Both the position numbers and the translations under genes were made by a program. From the NCBI GenBank assembly GCA_937895305.1, contig CALAXS010000439.1, positions 1 to 13,171 on the forward strand: a stretch of DNA of 13,171 nucleotides, read 5' to 3'. This stretch comes from an uncultured bacterium (lineage in GTDB: Bacteria > Hydrogenedentota > Hydrogenedentia > Hydrogenedentales > JAEUWI01). Numbering within the stretch: position 1 is the first letter of the stretch; each line of letters starts with the position of its first letter. This document shows positions 7,079-13,171 of the stretch, one piece after another. The notes below the pieces were generated by a model. The model made no database searches. It was not told where the DNA came from and worked only from the letters and a program-made list of their open reading frames with translations.

Positions 7079-8101
7079 ATGTCCCTTGATACATTAATAG
7101 ATGTACTATTCATCGTCGCAGCCGTCGCCATCCTCTGGAAAAGCGCCGACCTCTTTGTCGATGGTGCCATAGGTATTGCCGAAAAATTGCATGTACCCCA
7201 CATGTTTGTGGGTCTGGTCCTGGTCAGTATCACCACCTCCGCGCCCGAGTTGGTCGCATCCATCATGGCGGCCATACAAGGCAAGCCCGAGGCCGCGCTC
7301 GGCAACGCCATCGGTTCCGTCAGTGCAGACGAATCCCTGGCCCTGGGTCTCGCTGCTCTAATTAGCGCAGCACCCCTCGCAACCAATCCCAAGTACTTTC
7401 GAAGCAGTGCCATCGTGCTGGTATCTGCCTTTATACTCTGCTTCTTGATGGCGAAGGACGGGACATTGGATCGCATGGAAGGTGCCTTCCTGGTGTGCAT
7501 CTACATCGGTTCCACAGCATACGCATATCTTTTGGCCCGTCGAGGTCGTAAGGAAGATGCAGATGCCGCTGCAGCGCTAGCAGGCGAAAAGGGGCTGGGT
7601 GAGATCGAGGCCCACCTGGAGAAAATGACGACACAGAAAATCGTCTTGTTCTTTGTACTCGGTTTTATCGGGGTTCTGGGCGGTAGCAACCTGTTGCTCC
7701 ACGGAGCCTTTAACATCGCCGAAGCCTTCGGTGTGTCCGAATTTATCATTGGCGCTATCGTCGTCGCCATCGGTACCTCCACCCCGGAAATCGCCACCTG
7801 CGTGACCTCGGCCCTCAAGGGAAAGGGCGACATCGGTATCGGGAGCATTATCGGTTCCGATATTATTAACATCTGTCTTGTGGCCGGGTTATCCGCTACG
7901 GTGAACCCCCTGACTGTCAACCCGACAGAAATCTGGTACAGCTTCCCCGTGGTTTTTCTCATTGTCGTGTCCATGCTTTGTATGCTGCGCTACAAGTACC
8001 AACTCGTCCGCTGGAATGGTGCCGTCCTGGTCTCCCTGTATGCCCTTTATATTGTGGTGACCTGCTTTCTTATGCCCTCCGAAGCCGCTGCTGCACTGTA
8101 A
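7079..8101 (+). CDS. Calcium/sodium antiporter, CaCA superfamily (YrbG-like)
   Basis: This is an inner-membrane protein of 340 residues that should exchange Ca2+ for Na+ or another cation. It has about ten hydrophobic segments arranged as two inverted halves. Alpha-repeat 1 has TTSAPEL at 52-58 (E57) and GNAIGS at 75-80. Alpha-repeat 2 has GTSTPEI at 232-238 (E237) and IGSDIINICLVAG at about 258-270. E57 and E237 are the expected cation-binding acids. A charged cytoplasmic loop (residues 154-187, rich in Ala, Glu, Lys) separates the halves. In repeat 1 the usual GSN-x-x-N segment is replaced by GSVSADES, with D84 and E85 in the region of the usual Asn, so the ion preference may differ from YrbG. 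It has a good Shine-Dalgarno site and its own candidate promoter. The next gene begins 79 bases downstream in the same direction and may be co-transcribed. Confidence 0.92.
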   Translation: MSLDTLIDVLFIVAAVAILWKSADLFVDGAIGIAEKLHVPHMFVGLVLVSITTSAPELVASIMAAIQGKPEAALGNAIGSVSADESLALGLAALISAAPLATNPKYFRSSAIVLVSAFILCFLMAKDGTLDRMEGAFLVCIYIGSTAYAYLLARRGRKEDADAAAALAGEKGLGEIEAHLEKMTTQKIVLFFVLGFIGVLGGSNLLLHGAFNIAEAFGVSEFIIGAIVVAIGTSTPEIATCVTSALKGKGDIGIGSIIGSDIINICLVAGLSATVNPLTVNPTEIWYSFPVVFLIVVSMLCMLRYKYQLVRWNGAVLVSLYALYIVVTCFLMPSEAAAAL

Positions 8102-8180
8102 TTACTGAAACCTCTAATCTTTCGCGGAAGTCCAAACAGGTAATCGGGGCCTTCACTTTTTTTGGGGACAGACGCATCAA

Positions 8181-10181
8181 ATGAAACCTATCTACAGACG
8201 CATCAACACGTTTATCCTGCTGCTTACGCTCTCTACCGTAGCCTATGCCACCCAATCCCTTCCTGACGGGTGGGACGACTATACGGCAGTACCCTTTTCA
8301 AAAGACTACGCTACACGGCGTGCCGCCATAATCGAACGGGAACTGGAAAGCGGTAGCGGGGTCTATGCCCAGCTTCTTCGTCTGGAGATGGGAGAGAAGC
8401 CCGACGAAGACCATATACAACACGCTCTGGACAAGGCGGATCGTCGCGTTGACTGCGCCGATTTCGATCTCCAGGGTGTGATTCGGATTGCCTACCATCA
8501 CAGTAACAATCCGCTCCTCAGCGACGACATGAAACAGCGCATTAAGACGGCCCTGCTCAATTTTAAATATTGGCCCGACGAACCCGGTAAAGACTCCATG
8601 TGCAGTTGGAGCGAAAACCACTACATCCTTTTTTCTACAGCGGGCTATCTCACCGGACAGTTGTATCCTGACGAAGTGTTCACCAATTCAGGGCGTACGG
8701 GCAAGGAGCAGATGGAACGCTTCAAACCTCGTATCGAGAAATGGCTCGAACTACGTTATAAAATCGGGTTCAGCGAATGGCTCTCTAACGTCTATTATGA
8801 GGAAGACTTCGCGGCACTCATGAACCTGACTGATCTCATGGAAGACGAAGAGATTAGCAAGTGCGCCGCCATGGTGACCGATCTACTACTCGCGGATATG
8901 GCACTGAACAGTTATGAGGGCATCTTTGGCAGTACCCATGGACGCAGCTACGAAGGTAACAAGAATAAGGCTATGGGCGATAACACACGCGGTTTAACCA
9001 AGCTGGCCTTCGGACTTCATTCTGTAAAAGGTGGCATGGCCACCATCCCCCTCGCCGTGAACCGGAAATATCGTATCCCCGGTGTTATCTATGAAATGGC
9101 CACCCATACTTCGACCATGGTCAATAAGCAACGCATGAGCATGAACATCGAGGATGCGCCAAAGTATGGACTGGATGTGAATCGTCTCGAAGACGGCATG
9201 ACTTTCCTCACCATGGAAGCCTACTGCCACCCCATGGTGGTTGACACATTTAAGCGTATGCTGGACGAATACGACTGGTGGGACAATGAGTTTTTAAAGG
9301 AATTTAAAAACAACAAAGAATTAATGGATACGCTCGATGAGAAAGGTGCGCTGGCTCCATTAATGTGGTACCAACAAAAAGATGTAGGCCGTAACCACCG
9401 ACCTGAAGTGAATATCTACACCTATCGAACACCCGACTATATGCTCAGTACCGCCCAGGACTACCGCCCCGGCTATGGCGGAGACCAACATAGTATCTGG
9501 CAAGCGACCCTCGGATCGGGTGCCATCTGCTACACCACGCACCCGGAACGAGAAGAGGCAAAATCACCAAGTTACTGGACCGGGAGCGGCAGTTTGCCCC
9601 GTTCTGCCCAAATAGAAAATGTGAACATAACCCTATACAAAGTGGATATGTCCAAAGGCACCTTCTTAACCTACGTTCATGCCTTCACCCATGCATGGCT
9701 GCCCAAGGAACAATTCGACGAAATCGTTGAAAAAGATCACTGGGTATTTACCCGAAAAGGCGACGCCTATCTGGCGCTATGGTCAAAGAAACCCACCCGC
9801 TGGCAGAATGAAGGAGAGTACAGAGACAATGAACTCATTGCCGAGGGGCGTAAGAACATCTGGATTTGTGAATTGGGCAGTAAATCTGAATACAACAACT
9901 TTGAGGAATTTATGGATGCCATCACAAAACATCCTGTAGCGACTAAATTCCTGAATGTGTCCTACCAATCTCCAAGCCAGGGACTTCTGACCTTTGGCTG
10001 GGATGAAGAATTAACGCAGGACGGTAAAGACATCAAGCTGGACGATTACCCACGCTACGATAACCCTTACACCGACGCCCCCTTCCCTGGCAACACAATC
10101 CGTTTTGATCTTAATGGACAAAGCCTTGAACTGGATTGGGAAGCAGGAACCCGTACCGCCAGCACCTACCTGGAACCCTGA
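8181..10181 (+). CDS. Large exported protein of unknown function, possibly a toroid-type polysaccharide-active enzyme
   Basis: I do not recognise this 666-residue protein with certainty. A signal peptide ends at AYA (residue 23), so it is exported. Residues 40-330 look helical, with motifs that appear catalytic or structural: WSENH at 143-147 followed by LFSTAGYLTGQ, EWLSNVYYEED at 199-209, and GSTHGRSYE at 250-258. From about residue 410 it becomes strand-rich, with GSGAICYTTHP at about 445-455 and YWTGSGSLPR at 465-474. A helical N-terminal half with ENH, Tyr and His motifs followed by a beta-sandwich resembles heparinase II/III- or PL8-type lyases. That is inference from layout, not a family match. 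The exported sialidase and deacetylase nearby support a glycan role. The ribosome binding site is poor (GGGG 13 bases upstream). The segment AGACGCATCAA occurs twice around the start (8170-8180 and 8196-8206). Confidence 0.85.
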   Translation: MKPIYRRINTFILLLTLSTVAYATQSLPDGWDDYTAVPFSKDYATRRAAIIERELESGSGVYAQLLRLEMGEKPDEDHIQHALDKADRRVDCADFDLQGVIRIAYHHSNNPLLSDDMKQRIKTALLNFKYWPDEPGKDSMCSWSENHYILFSTAGYLTGQLYPDEVFTNSGRTGKEQMERFKPRIEKWLELRYKIGFSEWLSNVYYEEDFAALMNLTDLMEDEEISKCAAMVTDLLLADMALNSYEGIFGSTHGRSYEGNKNKAMGDNTRGLTKLAFGLHSVKGGMATIPLAVNRKYRIPGVIYEMATHTSTMVNKQRMSMNIEDAPKYGLDVNRLEDGMTFLTMEAYCHPMVVDTFKRMLDEYDWWDNEFLKEFKNNKELMDTLDEKGALAPLMWYQQKDVGRNHRPEVNIYTYRTPDYMLSTAQDYRPGYGGDQHSIWQATLGSGAICYTTHPEREEAKSPSYWTGSGSLPRSAQIENVNITLYKVDMSKGTFLTYVHAFTHAWLPKEQFDEIVEKDHWVFTRKGDAYLALWSKKPTRWQNEGEYRDNELIAEGRKNIWICELGSKSEYNNFEEFMDAITKHPVATKFLNVSYQSPSQGLLTFGWDEELTQDGKDIKLDDYPRYDNPYTDAPFPGNTIRFDLNGQSLELDWEAGTRTASTYLEP

Positions 10182-10221
10182 GTAATATCCTCTGCTCTAA
10201 AATCATTGACTCAAAAATCTT

Positions 10222-10381
10222 GTCATTCCCGTGCAGACGGGAATCTCCGCGTAAACCCTCCTAACTCAATTCGGAACATCGTGCGCAGGATTCCCGGTCG
10301 AAAGTGTCTGTTTTCCGTAGCAGAGCTACGGGATATGCCTTCCCAAGGTGCGGAGCCGCACAGGCAATAAGCTTTGGAACG
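10222..10381 (-). repeat. Composite hairpin repeat, copy C (inverted, with insertion)
   Basis: Read on the minus strand, this copy has the same module order as copies A and B. The palindrome arms (CGTTCC at 10381-10376, TTGGGAA at 10346-10340) are split by about 27 bases that contain TATTGCCTG and a hairpin, GTGCGG and CCGCAC around two bases (10348-10361). Module 2 is CCGTAGC at 10315-10321, three bases, GCTACGG at 10325-10331. Compared with copy A, one base pair is swapped and pairing is kept. Module 3 is ATTCCCGT and ACGGGAAT around GCAG (10225-10244), an eight-pair stem and again ATTCCC-N8-GGGAAT. The copy fills much of the 10182-10533 gap between two convergent genes. I see no gene in that gap. 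Confidence 0.8.
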
Positions 10382-10430
10382 TGTTCTAAAGCGGGATCGG
10401 TGCTTCGGCAGTTTAGTCAATTGGGCCAAG

Positions 10431-10466
10431 CAAGATTGCCACGTCGCTGCGCTCCTCGCAATGACA
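10431..10466 (-). repeat. GTCATTGCGAGG-type repeat unit (copy C side)
   Basis: Read on the minus strand it runs GTCATTGCGAGGAGCGCAG ... GGCAATC, with outer arms ATTGC and GCAAT able to pair. It matches the unit at 4642-4680. In copy B this unit follows the dRS3-like module. Here it precedes the palindrome module, separated by about 50 bases. Copy A has no such unit. Confidence 0.65.
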
Positions 10467-10533
10467 GGTGAGGTTGAGACTTTGTGGTATATACAGGGCG
10501 AGGTCTTACAAGAAACGATGTTTATTAGCAGCC

Positions 10534-11631
10534 CTACTTCTTCAGTATGCCCCCACGGCCCTGGCTCAGAAAAATGCCTTGCAGGTTCATTTTTAACTCT
10601 TCCGGATTATCCGATGCAATCATAGCATCGTGCTCCGTAACCAGATTCTCTTTGATGAGACTTACCAGACTCATGTTGAAAGTCTGCATTCCCTCTTCTT
10701 GTCCATTGGTGATAGCCGTGGGTATCTGCTTGATGTTGTTCTCTTTTATCAATGCAGCAATACCCGGATTGTTAAAAAGCACTTCAATGGCCGGGACACG
10801 CCCGGAACCCGATGCTGAAGGCAGAAGACGTTGTGCCACACACGCTTTGAGCTGTAACGAGATCTGCGAACGAATCTGGTCATGCATGGTCGAAGGGAAC
10901 ATATCCATGATGCGGTCAATGGTCAGCATGGCATTGGTCGTATGCAACGTGGAAAAAACCAGGTGTCCCGTTTCCGCAGCGGAGATGGCCGCCTGAAACG
11001 TTTCGGCATCCCGCATTTCGCCTACAAGAATGATGTCCGGATCTTCGCGCATGGCCGCGCGGAGTGCCTTGTTAAAGTCGAAGGTATCAATATTGATTTC
11101 ACGTTGTGTAACGATGCTCTTTTTGTTGGTGTGCAAAAACTCAATTGGATCTTCCAGCGTGACGATATGAAACCGCTTGCGTTGATTGATGTAATCAATG
11201 ACAGAAGCCAGCGTGGTTGATTTACCGCTCCCTGTGGTCCCTGTTATAAGGACCAGGCCACGGTTCAAACCTGCGATGGTTGTCATACTTGCAGGTAAAT
11301 TCAATTCTTCAAATGCAAGGACTTTACCTTTCACATGGCGCATGACGATGCCTACCGAGCCGCGTTGGTGAAGTACATTGACACGAAAGCGACCCAGGCC
11401 CGAAATACCATACGCCAAATCTGCATCGCCCTGTACCTTGAATTGCGCCCATTGCTCCTCATTCATAATCTCTTCAGCGAAGGCAATGGTGTCCGCAGGC
11501 TCCAGATCCTCCGTGTCAATAAACCGGATTGAGCCATCCAGCCGTATGGCAGGTGGACTCCCCACCGTGAGGTGAATGTCCGAAGCCCCTTTTTTTACGG
11601 CATAAGTCAATACTTTTTGAAGATTAGCCAT
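10534..11631 (-). CDS. pilT: Type IV pilus retraction ATPase PilT
   Basis: PilT is a cytoplasmic hexameric ATPase that powers pilus retraction and twitching motility. The 365-residue length is normal. The N-terminal PAS-like domain has the family signature GASDIHLTVGSPPAIR at 15-30. Walker A is GTTGSGKSTT at 131-140 and Walker B ILVGEMRD at 191-198 with E195. The His box ETGHLVFSTLHT is at about 210-221, and AQRLLP at 266-271 follows. The C-terminal SDNPEELKMNLQGI supports PilT or PilU rather than the extension ATPase PilB. AAGGA on the minus strand at 11645-11641 lies nine bases before the ATG. No other pilus gene is in the window, so pilT is separated from the main pilus genes here or stands at the edge of a cluster. 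It could be a PilU paralogue, which I cannot exclude without the other copies. Confidence 0.94.
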   Translation of the reverse strand: MANLQKVLTYAVKKGASDIHLTVGSPPAIRLDGSIRFIDTEDLEPADTIAFAEEIMNEEQWAQFKVQGDADLAYGISGLGRFRVNVLHQRGSVGIVMRHVKGKVLAFEELNLPASMTTIAGLNRGLVLITGTTGSGKSTTLASVIDYINQRKRFHIVTLEDPIEFLHTNKKSIVTQREINIDTFDFNKALRAAMREDPDIILVGEMRDAETFQAAISAAETGHLVFSTLHTTNAMLTIDRIMDMFPSTMHDQIRSQISLQLKACVAQRLLPSASGSGRVPAIEVLFNNPGIAALIKENNIKQIPTAITNGQEEGMQTFNMSLVSLIKENLVTEHDAMIASDNPEELKMNLQGIFLSQGRGGILKK

Positions 11632-11662
11632 GAATCTATTTCCTTATGAAGTGGTAGCCGTG

Positions 11663-11691
11663 AGTATAACAAGGGTACTATAGACACACAA
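11663..11691 (-). promoter_or_regulatory. Candidate pilT promoter
   Basis: On the minus strand, TTGTGT at 11691-11686 and TATACT at 11668-11663 are separated by exactly 17 bases. Transcription would begin near 11656, about 25 bases before the ATG, with the AAGGA site in between. The 11632-11764 region must also contain the start signals of the divergent phosphatase gene, for which I see no clear match. Confidence 0.45.
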
Positions 11692-11764
11692 ACGCGTATC
11701 GGTTAACTCTACTGTACGCCGGGCCCTGCTTTCAGGCAGCTACAAAGAAAAAGGTATAGCAGCT

Positions 11765-13171
11765 ATGCGATTATTGACAAGTGCACTTCTCATGAGTTGC
11801 GTAATCCTGGGTGCGGTCGCAGAAGAAGCACCTGAAACCGTTCGATTTAAGGAAGAGCAATACAAACGCATACACCAGGAAGCCCTGCGACAGATTGTAG
11901 ATAACAATGCGCAAGGTAGCGTGGAGGCCCTTTTAAAGTACCTTAAAAAACATCCCCATGATTTTGAAACACACTATTGCCTCGCAGCTGGTTATGGTGC
12001 CCTTGGTGAACCACAAAAAGCGCTGGAGTACCTCGCGCCTTTCTGGGTAGAAGAATCCGATTATCGGGATCGCATTTTAATCGGACTTAATGCTGCATTG
12101 GCCCCGGTGAAAACAGCCTTCCTCGAAAAATATCCCGAAGCGGAAACAGGATTGGCAGGCGTTCTCTCCGGTCCTATGCTCGGCGATATTCAGGCCACGG
12201 GCATTCGCGTGTGGGTGCGTAGTGGTGCCGAAGTTCCCATGACCGTCTGCGTACGCCCTATCCCTGATGGTGACGTGACTGCCATTACGATTCAACCTCG
12301 AAGTACCCTGGACTACACCGCTGAAGCAACCATCACTGGCCTTACCCCAGAGACCGACTATGAATATTGGATTGTCGCAGGGGACCGCGTCAGTGGCGAA
12401 CCCCTCACCGATCATTTTAATTTTTCCACCCCCGTTTTGTCAGGCACCCCGACCCGGTTCCGTGCTGTGTTCGGCGGCGGTGCAGGCTATGTGCCCCAAC
12501 ACGAATATGCGTGGAACACCGTCCGCGCAGTTAATCCCGACATGCTCCTTCTTCTGGGCGATAACATTTACTCCGACGACCCGACACGTTTGCCTGTGGT
12601 GAACTACTCCTACTACCGTCGCCAGAGTCGCCCTGAGTTTCGACAGGTGATCGCCAACACCCCCGTTTATGCGGTATGGGACGACCACGACTTTGGCACC
12701 AACGATTGTCTTGGTGGAGCAGAACTGGACGTGCCCGCCTGGAAAGGCCCGGTCTGGAATAACTTCAAAAATAACTGGGTCAACCCCTACTATGGCGGTG
12801 GCGAAGAAAGCCGTGCATGTTACTTCAACTTCACTTACGGCGATGTCGAATTCTTTATGCTCGATTCACGGTACTACCGGACCGCTCCCTTCAAAGAGGA
12901 TTCCACCATGCTGGGCCCTATCCAAAAGGCCTGGCTCAAAGACAAGATCGCCGCTTCCCGTGCTACCTTCAAGGTTATCTGCACGCCCGTCCCCTGGTCC
13001 ATGGGTGTGAAGCCTACCAACGATCCGATTCAACCCTATAGCGGTGATACCTGGGATGGCTTTGCCAATGAACGCGAAGAGCTCAATCAGTTTATCGATC
13101 AACATAATATAGATGGCATTGTTATTCTTGCTGCTGACCGTCATCGGCGGCTCGCTGGCGTTGTTCGCGGT
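11765..13171 (+). CDS. Exported PhoD-type alkaline phosphatase/phosphodiesterase with TPR-like N-terminus (3' end outside window)
   Basis: The frame is open from ATG 11765 to the last base, giving 469 residues without a stop, so the C-terminus is missing. The N-terminus is a signal peptide (MRLLTSALLMSCVILGAVA, cleavage near A19). Residues about 35-100 form helical, TPR-like sequence (EALLKYLKKHP, then HYCLAAGYGALGEPQKALEYL). Residues 135-225 look like the fibronectin-type fold that precedes PhoD enzymes (IRVWVRSG, then LTPETDYEYWI). The metallophosphatase part has GDNIYSDD at 265-272, WDDHDFGTND at 305-314, LDSRYYR at 366-372, LGPIQKAWLKDKI at 383-395 and DRH at 458-460, all expected metal-site or family motifs. 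The last motif reads ADRH where most relatives have GD-x-H. The protein probably releases phosphate from organic phosphoesters outside the cytoplasm. AAAAGG ends ten bases before the ATG. Confidence 0.88.
   Translation, partial: MRLLTSALLMSCVILGAVAEEAPETVRFKEEQYKRIHQEALRQIVDNNAQGSVEALLKYLKKHPHDFETHYCLAAGYGALGEPQKALEYLAPFWVEESDYRDRILIGLNAALAPVKTAFLEKYPEAETGLAGVLSGPMLGDIQATGIRVWVRSGAEVPMTVCVRPIPDGDVTAITIQPRSTLDYTAEATITGLTPETDYEYWIVAGDRVSGEPLTDHFNFSTPVLSGTPTRFRAVFGGGAGYVPQHEYAWNTVRAVNPDMLLLLGDNIYSDDPTRLPVVNYSYYRRQSRPEFRQVIANTPVYAVWDDHDFGTNDCLGGAELDVPAWKGPVWNNFKNNWVNPYYGGGEESRACYFNFTYGDVEFFMLDSRYYRTAPFKEDSTMLGPIQKAWLKDKIAASRATFKVICTPVPWSMGVKPTNDPIQPYSGDTWDGFANEREELNQFIDQHNIDGIVILAADRHRRLAGVVRG

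Noticed and set aside
972..10466. CRISPR array or tandem repeats formed by the repeated sequences
   Set aside because: The copies are kilobases apart in separate intergenic regions, diverged from each other, with no spacer pattern and no cas genes.
10374..10625. Short plus-strand open frames across repeat copy C and the end of pilT
   Set aside because: They are made of repeat sequence and antisense pilT, have no ribosome binding site, and show no protein-like features.

Overview
The window comes from a free-living bacterial chromosome of moderate GC content, judged by eye at a little over 50%. The organism is probably a Gram-negative glycan degrader. Support for this includes a type IV pilus retraction ATPase, several exported hydrolases with signal peptides, a one-chain (alpha2) zinc-type glycyl-tRNA synthetase, and a secreted sialidase beside a secreted YdjC-type deacetylase. 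This mix is typical of PVC-like lineages such as Planctomycetes, Lentisphaerae or Candidatus Hydrogenedentes. That placement is inferred from gene content alone and is not firm.

Layout. Positions 134-922 hold a stand-alone SDR oxidoreductase. Positions 1278-4468 hold a tight co-directional cluster of glycyl-tRNA synthetase, a class I SAM methyltransferase and the ribosome-assembly GTPase RsgA, with gaps of 8 and 3 bases, so it is almost certainly one transcript. On the minus strand, 6909-4708 encodes an exported exo-sialidase followed by an exported ChbG/YdjC-type deacetylase, a probable two-gene glycan-scavenging operon. Diverging from it on the plus strand are a Ca2+/Na+ antiporter (7079-8101) and a 666-residue exported protein that I do not recognise (8181-10181). 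The latter looks like a polysaccharide-lyase-type toroid protein. PilT (11631-10534, minus) and a PhoD-type phosphatase/phosphodiesterase with a TPR-like N-terminus (11765 to the window edge, plus) diverge from a shared 133-base promoter region.

The most unusual content is non-coding. Three intergenic regions (923-1277, 4469-4707, 10182-10533) carry copies of one composite, hairpin-rich repeat. Copies A and B are both exactly 145 bases and agree at about 118 of 145 positions by hand alignment. Copy C is inverted and about 160 bases. Each copy has three modules in the same order: a palindrome with TTCCCAAGCT/AGCTTGGGAA arms, a CCGGAGC-TCT-GCTCCGG hairpin, and a 20-base ATTCCC-N8-GGGAAT unit matching the Neisseria dRS3 consensus. 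Copies B and C also carry a GTCATTGCGAGG-type unit, placed at opposite ends. The copies show a compensated stem change, a palindrome whose centre is flipped, and an insertion in the palindrome centre. Both convergent gene junctions carry the element and neither divergent junction does. No CRISPR array, tRNA, rRNA, transposase or prophage gene was seen.
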